Shown here: piece by piece, positions 1-9,540 of the stretch
Numbering within the stretch: position 1 is the stretch's first letter
Layout: every line of letters begins with the position of its first letter
Assembly: GCF_046250185.1 (NCBI RefSeq)
Contig: NZ_CP176469.1
Length of the DNA stretch: 64,000 nucleotides
Source of the DNA: Litorimonas sp046250185
Lineage (GTDB): Bacteria > Pseudomonadota > Alphaproteobacteria > Caulobacterales > Maricaulaceae
Direction: 5' to 3' (one strand)
Made by a program: the position numbers and the translations under genes
The notes under the pieces: model-generated
Told to the model about the DNA's origin: nothing
Seen by the model: only the letters and a program-made list of their open reading frames with translations
Databases searched by the model: none

Positions 1-425
1 GTGCGAGATTGAGATTTATTCAAGATCTGATTGCCGCTGCCCATGAATTGCGGGGCCGTTTCCGTTACGCTCATAATGTCGTTGACGCGGATGGGTTCAG
101 ATGCGGCGAGGGTGTCTGGATCAAATGTGTGTGGCGACATTTTCTCATGATTGCCAATGACGCGGTCAACATCTTTCATAGCGGCGAAGGCTGTCGGGTC
201 AATTTGTGCCGCGCAGCCAGTCACGACAATCATCGCGTCAGGGTTTTCGCGCTTGGCTTTGCGCACCATGCGGCGGCTCTCGGCCACGGCGTCATTGGTC
301 ACGGCGCAGGTGTTGATGACGACCGTATCGGTCAGCCCCGCATCCCGCGCATGCCCCGCCATCACGTCCGCTTCATAGGCGTTCAGGCGGCAGCCGAGAT
401 TGATAATTTTAGCCTGCTCCGTCAT
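1..425 (-). CDS. mtaB: MtaB, tRNA t6A methylthiotransferase, N-terminal part
   Basis: The minus-strand frame starts with ATG at 425 and runs off the left edge, so only about 141 N-terminal residues are present. The protein begins MTEQAKIINLGCRLNAYEAD, followed by VVINTCAVTNDAVAESRR and MIVVTGCAAQ. These are the three conserved cysteines of the UPF0004 domain that hold the auxiliary [4Fe-4S] cluster in the MiaB/MtaB radical-SAM family. The NLGCRLNAYE form, rather than the MiaB form, points to MtaB, which converts t6A37 to ms2t6A37 in tRNA. The radical-SAM domain lies outside the window. dapF lies upstream on the same strand, a common alphaproteobacterial neighbourhood, but here an opposite-strand gene sits between them. 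I am confident of the family and fairly confident of MtaB over MiaB. Confidence 0.9.
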   Translation of the reverse strand, partial: MTEQAKIINLGCRLNAYEADVMAGHARDAGLTDTVVINTCAVTNDAVAESRRMVRKAKRENPDAMIVVTGCAAQIDPTAFAAMKDVDRVIGNHEKMSPHTFDPDTLAASEPIRVNDIMSVTETAPQFMGSGNQILNKSQSR

Positions 426-489
426 GGGCCGCTATGTGGTGCCTAAACTCTCTCTGGTCAAGCGAAGCCGACAGGGCTATGGCGGACGC

Positions 490-1284
490 ATGATCGCAAA
501 GCTCAAACACATCATGCCACTAGCGATGCGCACGCGGGTGAAGCGGTTGGGCTATCACTTGCTTGATATAGCGCGTCCCATCACGGCCAAGCGTGTGCCG
601 TCTCGCGCACAGACCTCAATCGGGGGCGGTGATTTTGCGGGGGTCGGAGATGGATTTTTTGCGCTACAGAAAGACCTTGGGCTGACGGCTGATATGCATG
701 TGCTGGAGCCGGGTTGCGGGCAGGGGCGCATGGCGCGGCCCATGGTCGGTTGGCTGACGGGCGAGTATCACGGCTTTGACATTGACGAAGCGGGAATAGC
801 GTGGTGCCAAAAACACTATGCCGACGCGCCCAATTTCCACTTCACTCACACCGATGTCTTCAACGCCCGTTATAATCCGACAGGACAGATACAGGCGCAG
901 GATCTTTGCTTTCCGTCAGAAGATGCTGCGTTTGATTGGGTGATTTTAACCTCCGTTTTTACCCATATGTTCGAAGCCGATATTGACCGTTATATGGCCG
1001 AGATTGTGCGCGTGATGAAGCCGGGCGCGACCTGTCTGATCTCTTGGTATTTATGGGAGGAGGGGACGTCGTCAGACATAATGGACTTCCGCTACGCCGT
1101 TAACGATGTCTCCCGCACGACACTTAAACAAAACCCCGAAGCGGCGATGGCGTTTGATATGGCGTGGGTGCGAGCGCTCTACGCGCGGCACGGGCTGACG
1201 ATCACGAAATTAGAGCGCGGCCATTGGGCAGGCGGCGCAGGGCGTATGGGCATACAGGATTTGGTTGTGGCAGAGTTGGGGTGA
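490..1284 (+). CDS. class I SAM-dependent methyltransferase
   Basis: This is a 264-residue protein if it starts at ATG 490 (MIAKLKHIMPLAMR). An earlier in-frame start at 400 is possible but would overlap the 5' end of mtaB on the other strand. The SAM-binding motif I is visible as HVLEPGCGQGRMARPMV (roughly residues 76-93), with an acidic strand-2 end in YHGFDIDEAG and a motif near FDWVILTSVFTHM, as in small-molecule methyltransferases of the Methyltransf_25/11 type. The substrate cannot be read from sequence. It lies alone on the plus strand between two minus-strand housekeeping genes (mtaB and dapF), which suggests a later insertion between them. No catalytic residue specific to a subfamily was recognised. 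Confidence 0.8.
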   Translation: MIAKLKHIMPLAMRTRVKRLGYHLLDIARPITAKRVPSRAQTSIGGGDFAGVGDGFFALQKDLGLTADMHVLEPGCGQGRMARPMVGWLTGEYHGFDIDEAGIAWCQKHYADAPNFHFTHTDVFNARYNPTGQIQAQDLCFPSEDAAFDWVILTSVFTHMFEADIDRYMAEIVRVMKPGATCLISWYLWEEGTSSDIMDFRYAVNDVSRTTLKQNPEAAMAFDMAWVRALYARHGLTITKLERGHWAGGAGRMGIQDLVVAELG

Positions 1285-1301
1285 GGTCAAATATTTATTG
1301 G

Positions 1302-2141
1302 TCAAACAACCCCTTCGCTTTCTAACTCCACGGGCCCAGTCATGATGACGTGATCATCCGCATCGCGCCATTCGATCTGCAGCAGCCCGCCATCGACTTC
1401 GACGTCGACTTTACGGTCTGTGCGTTTTTGGCGAACGGCGGCGACCACGGCAGCGCAAGCACCTGTGCCGCAGGCGAGGGTCATGCCGACGCCGCGTTCC
1501 CAGACTTTCAGGCGGATACGGTCGCGGGCCTCAACCTTGGCAAAGCCGACATTAGCTTGTTCAGGAAAAAGCGGGTGGAACTCGATCATCGGGCCCGCGC
1601 GTTCGGGTTTGACCGTGGTGAAATCCTCGACGAAAAAGACGCAATGCGGATTGCCCATGCTGACCGCGCCGGGGTTAGACAGTACGGGATTATCAATCGG
1701 GCCGAGTTTCACATCAATATGATGGGTGTGCATGGCTTCTTTGAGCGGGATTTGCGTCCAGTCGAGCTTGGGTGGGCCCATATCAACGGCGACTTTCATA
1801 TCCCCCGCCAAGCGGCAATGCAGCAGCGTATCATTGGTCTGCACGATGCACGCGTCAACATCATTATCGCGCATATAAAGCCACGCCGTTGTGCGCGTGG
1901 CGTTGCCGCAGGCATCAACCTCGAACCCTTCGCGGTTCCAGATTTCCATGAAAATATCGGCGTCTGGCGACTTTGGCTGACGCAGGATGACAAGTTGATC
2001 CGCACCCCTCTCGCCCATGACGGGGCTGCCTGGCTGGCAGATCGCTTTGACCTTCTCTGTGCCCAATGTAAAGCCAGGCGTGTCTTGCGCATCAAACACC
2101 GCAAAGCGGTTACCGGCGCCGTTCATGATTAAAAACCGCAT
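1302..2141 (-). CDS. dapF: diaminopimelate epimerase
   Basis: DapF (279 residues) interconverts LL- and meso-diaminopimelate for lysine and peptidoglycan synthesis in the cytoplasm. It opens with MRFLIMNGAGNRFAVFD and has the two catalytic cysteines in FEVDACGNATR (about residue 77) and MTLACGTGACAAV (about residue 224). The family motif MGNPHCVFFVED lies between. Length is normal for the family. It is transcribed leftward, and its stop is 18 bases from the stop of the plus-strand methyltransferase. A long plus-strand open frame covering almost the same bases is an antisense shadow. Confidence 0.96.
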   Translation of the reverse strand: MRFLIMNGAGNRFAVFDAQDTPGFTLGTEKVKAICQPGSPVMGERGADQLVILRQPKSPDADIFMEIWNREGFEVDACGNATRTTAWLYMRDNDVDACIVQTNDTLLHCRLAGDMKVAVDMGPPKLDWTQIPLKEAMHTHHIDVKLGPIDNPVLSNPGAVSMGNPHCVFFVEDFTTVKPERAGPMIEFHPLFPEQANVGFAKVEARDRIRLKVWERGVGMTLACGTGACAAVVAAVRQKRTDRKVDVEVDGGLLQIEWRDADDHVIMTGPVELESEGVV

Positions 2142-2240
2142 GGTGTGTCCTTCGTGTATTTAGCGACATAGGCGCACTTGCGCCCTCACGCAAATCTTGC
2201 GATGCTTTATCTCAATTATTTCATCCCATAGGAGAGCATT

Positions 2241-4442
2241 ATGCGTTTCCCAACCTTCAAACTCGCCTTGATCGCAGGCACAGCTCTGGGCCTTATAGCT
2301 TGTTCAGAGACGACGTCTGACAGCCCGTTAAAAGACGCCATTGAAGATCAAACTCAAACCCTCAAGGACACCACCCGCCCCATGCTCACATACGATACAC
2401 CCGGCCAGACTGACGATGACCATCTCTATCTCGAAGAGGTTTTGGGCGAGAAAGCCTTGGATGAAGTAAAGGCCTGGAATTCGCGCTCGCTGGACCGCCT
2501 GATGGCTGACCCGCGTTTTGCAGAAATGCAAGCTGAGGCGCTGGAGATTTTAAACTCGAAAGAGAAAATTCCTTATGTGTCTTATCGTGGCGGCGAAGTA
2601 CATAATTTCTGGCAGGACGCAGACCATGTGCGCGGCATTTGGCGGAAGTCAACACTGGATAGCTATCTCGGCGATGAAACGAAATGGCAGACAGTCTTAG
2701 ACTTCGACAAGCTGGCCAAGGACGAAGATAAAAACTGGGTGTATAAAGGGAATGACTGCCTCGCGCCTGATTACGCGAAGTGTATCATCAACCTCTCGGA
2801 CGGCGGTAAAGACGCGGTTGTGCGGCGTGAGTTTAATGCAGAAACAGGCGAATTTGTTAAGGGCGGTTTTGTCACCGAGGAGAGCAAAGGTACGTCGAGT
2901 TGGCTCGACGCGGATCACCTCGTGATCGGCGTTGATTTCGGCGAAGGCTCACTCACCGATAGCGGTTATCCGCGCATCGCGAAGCTATGGAAGCGCGGCA
3001 CGCCAATCACGGAAGCCGTCACCCTCGGTGAGGGTGAGCAGGCGGATGTTGGCTATTGGCCAGGTGTGTTTGAGCTGTCAGACGGGACGCGAGAAATCGT
3101 GATTTCCCGTTCCATGACGTTTTATGACTCCGAGATGTTCTGGGTGCCGATGAAAGACGGTGCGCCACAAGCGCCGATTAAATTTCCTGTCCCTGAAAAA
3201 TCTAATTTGGGGGATGAGTTTAAAGGTCAGGTCTTGCTGTCACTCAACGAAGACTGGCGCGGGTTTAAGTCGGGTGATCTGGTAAGCTTCGCGATGAGCG
3301 ATTTCATGGCGGACGGCGAGATCACGGATGTAAATTTGGTATATAGTCCAGACGAAAAATCGTCGATGAATGGCTACGGTGTCACCAAGTCCAAAGTCCT
3401 GCTGAGCATTTCACGCGATGTGGCGGGCAGTGCTTATGCTTTTGATTGGGACGGCAGTCAGTGGACGTCAGAAAAGCTCGACTTCCCAGAAAACGGCGCA
3501 GTCAATATTGGCGCGACTAATGACAAAGAAGATATTGCTTTCATCAGTTCCGAGAGCTTCCTAACCCCAGACACGCTCTGGACATTTAATACGGCGACGA
3601 TGGAGAAGGCGAAAGCGAAATCCCTGCCTGCGTGGTTTGACGCAGATAGCATGGTGGCGGAGCAATTCTTTGCGACCTCGACTGACGGCACGAAAGTTCC
3701 TTATTTCGTGGTGCGCGCGAAAGACACGCCAATGGACGGCACGAACCCAACGCTGCTTTATGGTTATGGCGGGTTTGAGATTTCCCTGAACCCGAGCTAC
3801 TCGGCGACGCGCGGTAAATTATGGTTAGAGCGGGGCGGCGTCTATGTTCTCGCCAATATTCGCGGCGGCGGAGAATACGGGCCGAAGTGGCACCAGGCTG
3901 GCCTGAAGACGGACCGTCAGCGTATCTATGATGACTTTATCGCAGTGGCCGAAGATCTGATTGCCAAAGACATCACGAGCCCGAAGCATTTAGGGATTGA
4001 GGGCGGCTCGAATGGCGGCTTGTTAATGGGCGTCATGTTTACGCAGCGGCCCGATCTGTTCAACGCCGTTGTCTGCGCCGTGCCGCTGCTCGATATGATG
4101 CGCTACCATACCTTATTGGCGGGCGCGTCATGGGTCGGAGAATACGGCAATCCCGAGGACGAGGTGGAGGGCAAGTTCCTGCGCTCAATCAGCCCTTACC
4201 ATAATGTCGACCCAAATGCGGACTACCCCGAAGTCTTCTTTATCACCTCGACCAAAGATGACCGCGTCCACCCAGCGCACGCCCGCAAAGTGGCGAAACG
4301 GATGGAAGATCAAGGGCATGACTTCCTTTATTATGAGAACATTGACGGGGGCCATTCTGCGGCAGCTAATCTGAAAGAAACCGCCAAGCGCCTTGCTCTG
4401 CAGCACACATATCTGCTGCAAAAACTCAAAGACGACGAGTAA
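2241..4442 (+). CDS. prolyl oligopeptidase family (S9A) lipoprotein
   Basis: This 733-residue serine peptidase has a lipoprotein signal peptide: MRFPTFKLALIAGTALGLIAC, with lipobox LIAC and acylated Cys21, so it is predicted to be membrane-anchored in the envelope. A beta-propeller-like N-terminal region is followed by the alpha/beta-hydrolase domain from about residue 480. The catalytic triad is visible: Ser590 in GIEGGSNGG, Asp673 in TSTKDDRVHP, His705 in IDGGHSAA. S9A enzymes cut short peptides after proline. A GGAG ribosome-binding site precedes ATG 2241. It looks monocistronic, with a palindromic stem downstream at 4450-4483. The exact peptide specificity is unknown. Confidence 0.93.
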   Translation: MRFPTFKLALIAGTALGLIACSETTSDSPLKDAIEDQTQTLKDTTRPMLTYDTPGQTDDDHLYLEEVLGEKALDEVKAWNSRSLDRLMADPRFAEMQAEALEILNSKEKIPYVSYRGGEVHNFWQDADHVRGIWRKSTLDSYLGDETKWQTVLDFDKLAKDEDKNWVYKGNDCLAPDYAKCIINLSDGGKDAVVRREFNAETGEFVKGGFVTEESKGTSSWLDADHLVIGVDFGEGSLTDSGYPRIAKLWKRGTPITEAVTLGEGEQADVGYWPGVFELSDGTREIVISRSMTFYDSEMFWVPMKDGAPQAPIKFPVPEKSNLGDEFKGQVLLSLNEDWRGFKSGDLVSFAMSDFMADGEITDVNLVYSPDEKSSMNGYGVTKSKVLLSISRDVAGSAYAFDWDGSQWTSEKLDFPENGAVNIGATNDKEDIAFISSESFLTPDTLWTFNTATMEKAKAKSLPAWFDADSMVAEQFFATSTDGTKVPYFVVRAKDTPMDGTNPTLLYGYGGFEISLNPSYSATRGKLWLERGGVYVLANIRGGGEYGPKWHQAGLKTDRQRIYDDFIAVAEDLIAKDITSPKHLGIEGGSNGGLLMGVMFTQRPDLFNAVVCAVPLLDMMRYHTLLAGASWVGEYGNPEDEVEGKFLRSISPYHNVDPNADYPEVFFITSTKDDRVHPAHARKVAKRMEDQGHDFLYYENIDGGHSAAANLKETAKRLALQHTYLLQKLKDDE

Positions 4443-4449
4443 AAGCTTT

Positions 4450-4483
4450 GCCAGCGTGAGTTGTAGGGCGCGATCACGCTGGC
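4450..4483 (+). terminator. hairpin after the S9A peptidase gene
   Basis: A perfect 10-base inverted repeat (GCCAGCGTGA at 4450-4459, TCACGCTGGC at 4474-4483) with a 14-base loop starts 8 bases after the stop codon. It is followed by an A-rich rather than T-rich stretch, so it may act as an imperfect terminator or an mRNA 3'-end stabiliser rather than a classic intrinsic terminator. Confidence 0.5.
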
Positions 4484-4770
4484 GATAAAAGATTAAATTT
4501 GCTTATGGTGTAGTTTTTAATAGCTGATCATTGTGGCGTCAGCTGTTTCAATTTCGCGCAGACGCCTGTCGGAAAGCACGGAAATGACGGGCTTTTTCAT
4601 ATAACTTTAACTTTATGTGACATTTAAGGCGCACTGCGTCACTATTACCGATCTTATTACTAATAATCACGACTTAGCTCTAGCCAGCCCGTGTATATTT
4701 TTTAATAGTCCCTCATACCTAAATATATGTGTCGCCGATGAACGGTGTCCGAAAGACTGAGGGAAAATTC
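4484..4770. other. intergenic region upstream of the TonB receptor
   Basis: No gene was found in these 287 bases. The composition becomes AT-rich toward the right (around 4600-4730), consistent with a promoter and 5' UTR for the TonB receptor, but I could not identify a convincing sigma-70 box pair. Two in-frame upstream starts (GTG 4729, ATG 4738) exist but lack a signal peptide at the correct place. Confidence 0.5.
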
Positions 4771-7404
4771 ATGCACAAAAATAATCTTCTAACCTGTAGC
4801 GCGATCGGCGTTATTTTAGCCGGCGGGTTCGCAGCGCCAGCTTACGCGCAACTGCAAGACGAAGTTATCGTTACGGCAACGAAGCGGTCCGAGAGCGCGT
4901 CCGATATTCCAATCGCTGTCGCGGCCTTGGGTGAGGACACGCTTGACGAATTAAACGTCAATGTCTTCACGGACTATCTTGTTCAGCTTCCAGGCGTATC
5001 TGCCGGTGGTGCGGGTCCAGGTAACAATACAATTTATATTCGTGGTCTAGCCTCGACAACGCCTGCGACATCCATTGCGGGCGTGGCGGGTCTGGCACCA
5101 AACGTCGCTTTCTATCTCGACGAGCAGCCTTTGGCACAACCAGGTCGTAACCTTGATGTTTACGCAGCTGACCTAGAGCGCGTCGAAGTTCTCTCTGGCC
5201 CACAAGGCACATTGTTTGGATCGTCCTCGCAAGCGGGTACGGTTCGTATGATCACGAACAAGCCAAAAATTGGTGTCGAAGAAGCAGCGCTGAAATTCGG
5301 CACAGCCTTCACCAAAGGCGGCGATATGAGCTTTAATGCTGAAGCCGTTTACAACGTCCCAGTCGGTGAAAATACAGCGCTTCGCGGCGTGGTCTATTTT
5401 GACTCACAGGGCGGTTATATTGACGGTGTTGCGGGCTCCCGCACAGCTGAAGCATCTGGTCGTTTCAGAACAGCTGATACAGTTCGCTCTAACGGTGTCG
5501 TTGTCGGCACAGCGCGTCAAGGCTTCCAATCTGCTGTGAATGAAACAGGCGGCTCACTCGATGGTGTTGAATTTCTGTCAGCCAATGCGATCGTCGAAGA
5601 GAACCAAAACGATGCAAAATATTTCGGTTTCCGCGTCTCGGCTCTGCACGAGTTTAATGACGATTGGTCACTCAATGTCGCTTACGCGCATCAAGAATTG
5701 GACACAGATGGTGTCTTCTTTGCCGATCCAAACCTCGATGGTCTGAGCATCCAATCTTATGAGAAATCAGAACTTGATGATGATTTCGACAATGTCTCGT
5801 GGACATTGAAAGGTCGCTTGGGCGCCTTGGAAGCACTCTATACGGGGGCTTACACAAAGCGGTCAGCGGATCAGCGGATCGATTACTCCGACTACCTGTT
5901 TATCGCACAATATCTGCCATACTATATCTGTGACTATTCAGTCTATTCCGGTGGCGCAACGCCAACAGGGACATGTCAGGCACCGAACCTTTATGGTGAG
6001 ATCGACTCAAACTTGAGCGTGAACACACACGAGCTTCGTTTCAACACACCATCAGATAAGCGCCTCCGTGCGACCTTTGGTGGTTTCTACAGCGATCTTG
6101 TCCTGAAGGAGCGTGTGAACTTTGCCTATCCTGGTAATAAATTCGTGCGCTACGGCACAGACACAGTCGGCTTCCCAGATAACTTCCGTTTCCCTGGGCC
6201 AGGCTATAGCTCTGATGACACAGCGTTTAGCGAAGACACGATCTTCCGTAACGACACACGTCGTCCTGATGAGCAACTGGGTGTCTTTGGTGAAGGTACA
6301 TTTGATCTTTCCGATCAATTCGCTCTGACAGTTGGTGCGCGTTGGTATGATATCGAAGTCGATCTGGAAGGTACGGCGAACGCGTCCTTCTGTAACCTCT
6401 TCTCACAAGAAGACCGTAACGCATTTGGTACAGACATTAACGATCTGTATGACGGCGACGGTGTGTATGCCTTTACACGGGATTGCGGCACGGATCGTCC
6501 GACATTTACGCTCGACGATACAGTCGACGAAATTCGCGATGCCCTGCCAGCCAACCGTCAAGGTCAAGCGGAACGTATTTTCAACGAGCTTCGCGCGCCA
6601 GACAAGGCTGCTACCGATGGCGTGATCTTTAAGGTCACGGGTACATGGACACCGAATGATGACATGCTGTTCTACGGCACATATTCACAAGGTTTCCGTC
6701 CAGGCCTTCTGAACCGTCCAGGTGGTACGCCAGGTGCGAACGGCTTTACGGTTCCATTCGCGCTTGATACCGATGACGTTGATAACTTCGAATTTGGTTG
6801 GAAAACCACGCTCGCAGACAATCAAGTCCGCTTTAACGGTAGTGCGTTCTATGTCGACGTCAGCAAATTGCAGACAACGATCTTTGATCCAGCAATTTCG
6901 AACCTCTTCTTCTCCGATAATGCGGCCAATGCCGAAATTAAAGGTGTTGAGGGCGACATCACTTACGCTCCTATGAGCATGGAAGGTCTAACTGTCACGG
7001 GCGCGTTCAGCTTCTTGGATACAGAAATCACAGAAGTCTTGACGCCAACTGAAGACGTGCAAGCCGGCGATAGCCTGGCGTTTGCGCCTAGCTTCCAAGG
7101 CAATCTGCGGGCACGTTATGAGTGGGAAACGGCTGGAGGCTTAACCGCTCACGTCATGCCGCAAATCGTTCATACATCATCGTCCTTCAGCGATATTATC
7201 ACGATCAACCGTGATAAGATCAAAGGCTGGACGACACTCGGTATGTCCGTTGGTTTGACAGGCGATCAGTGGATGGCTGAAATCTACGGCACAAACCTGA
7301 CGAATGAGAAAAATGAATTGTCACGGACTTACATCAATGACCGCGAGCGCGCTGCCTATGGCCGCCCTCTCACGATTGGTGCGCGTTTCGGATATAATTT
7401 CTAG
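4771..7404 (+). CDS. TonB-dependent outer-membrane receptor
   Basis: The predicted protein is 877 residues from ATG 4771, chosen because a GAGGGAAA ribosome-binding site precedes it and a signal peptide follows directly (MHKNNLLTCSAIGVILAG, cleavage near AYAQ). The mature N-terminus carries the TonB-box-like stretch DEVIVTATKR. The plug domain follows (LPGVSAGG, VEVLSGPQGTLFGSSSQAG), then a long beta-barrel that ends in aromatic Phe (FGYNF). This is the Fe/oligosaccharide receptor type common in Hyphomonadaceae and sphingomonads; the substrate is unknown. Codon choice differs from its neighbours (Thr mostly ACA, Pro mostly CCA), as expected of a very highly expressed outer-membrane protein, or of transfer. 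An intrinsic terminator follows. Confidence 0.93.
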   Translation: MHKNNLLTCSAIGVILAGGFAAPAYAQLQDEVIVTATKRSESASDIPIAVAALGEDTLDELNVNVFTDYLVQLPGVSAGGAGPGNNTIYIRGLASTTPATSIAGVAGLAPNVAFYLDEQPLAQPGRNLDVYAADLERVEVLSGPQGTLFGSSSQAGTVRMITNKPKIGVEEAALKFGTAFTKGGDMSFNAEAVYNVPVGENTALRGVVYFDSQGGYIDGVAGSRTAEASGRFRTADTVRSNGVVVGTARQGFQSAVNETGGSLDGVEFLSANAIVEENQNDAKYFGFRVSALHEFNDDWSLNVAYAHQELDTDGVFFADPNLDGLSIQSYEKSELDDDFDNVSWTLKGRLGALEALYTGAYTKRSADQRIDYSDYLFIAQYLPYYICDYSVYSGGATPTGTCQAPNLYGEIDSNLSVNTHELRFNTPSDKRLRATFGGFYSDLVLKERVNFAYPGNKFVRYGTDTVGFPDNFRFPGPGYSSDDTAFSEDTIFRNDTRRPDEQLGVFGEGTFDLSDQFALTVGARWYDIEVDLEGTANASFCNLFSQEDRNAFGTDINDLYDGDGVYAFTRDCGTDRPTFTLDDTVDEIRDALPANRQGQAERIFNELRAPDKAATDGVIFKVTGTWTPNDDMLFYGTYSQGFRPGLLNRPGGTPGANGFTVPFALDTDDVDNFEFGWKTTLADNQVRFNGSAFYVDVSKLQTTIFDPAISNLFFSDNAANAEIKGVEGDITYAPMSMEGLTVTGAFSFLDTEITEVLTPTEDVQAGDSLAFAPSFQGNLRARYEWETAGGLTAHVMPQIVHTSSSFSDIITINRDKIKGWTTLGMSVGLTGDQWMAEIYGTNLTNEKNELSRTYINDRERAAYGRPLTIGARFGYNF

Positions 7405-7439
7405 TCTCGACACTGCTAACAAAGCTAAACTATAACAAA

Positions 7440-7468
7440 GCGCGTCTCCTTCCGAGGCGCGCTTTTTT
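7440..7468 (+). terminator. intrinsic terminator of the TonB receptor gene
   Basis: A 9-base-pair stem (7440-7448 with 7454-7462, GC-rich with one G-T wobble), a 5-base loop and a run of six T residues (7463-7468) form a textbook rho-independent terminator 36 bases after the receptor stop codon. The next gene starts almost immediately after it, at 7481. Confidence 0.93.
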
Positions 7469-7480
7469 GTGACCATATTT

Positions 7481-9475
7481 ATGACAGACACACTGCCCAG
7501 TCCTCAAGACATTCAAGCCCTGATGCGTCAGGGTCGGTTCGGGGATGCCGTAACCTCCGCCGATAAACTGATCGCGCAAGACCCCAAAGACATCGAAGCG
7601 CTCTATATGAAAGCGGTCAGCCAGCGTTATCTCAAAGACTTCGAGTCGGCAGAAGACACGCTGCGCTCCCTGAACAAAATCGCGCCAGAACTGGGTCGCG
7701 CTTTGCAAGAAGAAGGGCACTTGGCACGGGATCAAGGCTTGTTGGATGCCGCCTTGGCTGCTTATCAAAAAGCAACCCGCGCCAATCCCGCGTTGATTGC
7801 CTCATGGCGCGCGCAAGCGGAAATCCTTGCGCGCAAAGGCCGAGCGGCAGATGCGAAGGCCGTAAAATTCCAAGCGGATCGTGTGGCGGCGCTCCCGCCA
7901 GCCCTGCTCAGCGTGACTCATCTGATCCATGAAGGAAAGCTCCTCAAGGCCGAAGAATTGTGTCGCGTTTTCCTGCAACAAAACCCCCATCATATTGAGG
8001 GCATGCGTTTGCTTGCTGATATTGGGGCGCGGTTTGGTGTGTTTAACGAGGCGGATTTCCTTCTCGAAAGTGCCATCGAATTTGCCCCCCAAGATGTACA
8101 GCTTCGCCTTGATCACATCCAAATTTTGCGCAAGCGACAGAAGTTCGCCGCCGCCCTAGATCAGGCAAAATCGCTCTATGATCGCGACCCTGAAAATCCG
8201 CTCTTCCAATCGCATTTGGCGATCGAGTCGATGCAAACAGGTGACCATGAAAAGGCATTCGAACTGTTTGAAAAAGTCCTGGAAAAAGTCCCCAATGACC
8301 CCGCCACGCTGACATCGCGCGGGCATGCGTTTAAGACATTCGGCAAACAAGACGACGCGATTGAGAGCTACCGCGCCGCTTACCGATCCAAGCCTGAACA
8401 CGGCGATGCGTATTTCGGCCTCGCTAACCTCAAAACCTACCGTTTTACGGATGATGAAATTGATCAAATGATGGCGTTGAGCGAGCGACACGACATTGGC
8501 TTATCTAATTTGATCAACCTCTGTTTTTCGCTCGGCAAAGCCTATGAAGATCGTGAAGATTTTGCTGCGAGTTTCATTCAATATGAGCGCGGCAACGACA
8601 TGAAAACAATCCAATCGCGCTATAAGTCTGATGACATGACGACAGAGCTAGAAGCGCAAGCCCGCGTTTGCACCAAAGATCTATTCGCAAAGCAAAGCGG
8701 GAAGGGTTGCCCTGCGCCCGACCCTATTTTCATCGTCGGTCTACCGCGAGCGGGCTCCACTTTGCTGGAGCAAATTATCGCTTCGCACAGCCAAGTCGAC
8801 GGCACATTGGAACTCCCCAATATCCTGTCGCTCTCCTATCGCTTGCGGGGCAAGGAGCGCGCGAAAATCGATGGCCGCTACCCTGCGATTTTGCACGACC
8901 TCACGGCCGAACAACTGACAGAATATGGCGAGCAATTTATAGAAGACACGCAAATTCACCGTCAGGGTGCGCCGTTTTTTATCGATAAAATGCCAAATAA
9001 TTTTCGTCATATTGGCCTCATTCATTTAATTCTGCCCAATGCGAAAATCATCGATGCGCGGCGTCACCCGATGGCCTGTTGTTTCTCTGGCTTTAAACAG
9101 CATTTCGCTGAAGGGCAGGAATTCACCTATGGTTTGGAAAATATCGGCACATATTACCGCGACTACGTCACATTGATGGATCATTGGGACACGGTTTTGC
9201 CGGGCAAGGTTTTACGCGTGCAATACGAAGACGTTGTCGCCGATACAGAGACGCAGGTTCGACGTATTTTAGACTATCTCAATCTCCCATTCGAGCAATC
9301 TTGTTTAGAATTCCACAAGACAAAACGCTCTGTGCGGACGGCCAGTTCAGAGCAAGTGCGTCAGCCGATTTACAAGTCTGGAGTCGATCAGTGGCGCAAT
9401 TTCGAGCCGTGGCTGGGACCGCTTAAGTCGGCGCTTGGCCCTGTGCTAGAGCGTTATCCGATTGATGAGGCATAG
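7481..9475 (+). CDS. TPR-repeat sulfotransferase family protein
   Basis: This 664-residue protein (from ATG 7481) has an N-terminal array of tetratricopeptide repeats (roughly residues 5-370; for example EKAFELFEKVLEKVPNDP and DDAIESYRAAYRSKPEHG) and a C-terminal sulfotransferase domain. The domain starts with FIVGLPRAGSTLLEQI, the 5'-phosphosulfate-binding loop of PAPS-dependent sulfotransferases, and continues with FIDKMPNNFRHIGLI and ARRHPMACCFSGFKQHF, which holds the 3'-phosphate Arg/Ser site. The GTG at 7469 overlaps the preceding terminator and is less likely. No Shine-Dalgarno site is evident. The acceptor is unknown; members of this architecture are often near polysaccharide or envelope genes, which is not the case here. 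Confidence 0.88.
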   Translation: MTDTLPSPQDIQALMRQGRFGDAVTSADKLIAQDPKDIEALYMKAVSQRYLKDFESAEDTLRSLNKIAPELGRALQEEGHLARDQGLLDAALAAYQKATRANPALIASWRAQAEILARKGRAADAKAVKFQADRVAALPPALLSVTHLIHEGKLLKAEELCRVFLQQNPHHIEGMRLLADIGARFGVFNEADFLLESAIEFAPQDVQLRLDHIQILRKRQKFAAALDQAKSLYDRDPENPLFQSHLAIESMQTGDHEKAFELFEKVLEKVPNDPATLTSRGHAFKTFGKQDDAIESYRAAYRSKPEHGDAYFGLANLKTYRFTDDEIDQMMALSERHDIGLSNLINLCFSLGKAYEDREDFAASFIQYERGNDMKTIQSRYKSDDMTTELEAQARVCTKDLFAKQSGKGCPAPDPIFIVGLPRAGSTLLEQIIASHSQVDGTLELPNILSLSYRLRGKERAKIDGRYPAILHDLTAEQLTEYGEQFIEDTQIHRQGAPFFIDKMPNNFRHIGLIHLILPNAKIIDARRHPMACCFSGFKQHFAEGQEFTYGLENIGTYYRDYVTLMDHWDTVLPGKVLRVQYEDVVADTETQVRRILDYLNLPFEQSCLEFHKTKRSVRTASSEQVRQPIYKSGVDQWRNFEPWLGPLKSALGPVLERYPIDEA

Positions 9476-9540
9476 GCTAATTTAGCGTTTTGCTCACGCC
9501 TATTCCTCCGCTATCATTCTCAAAAAAGGGGATGAAGCCG

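Noticed and set aside
400..489. Earlier start for the SAM methyltransferase
   Set aside because: It would overlap the mtaB start on the other strand; the N-terminal 30 residues look non-conserved, and ATG 490 fits better.
1350..2132. 260-residue plus-strand open frame opposite dapF
   Set aside because: It mirrors the dapF coding frame, which has all family motifs; the antisense translation shows none.
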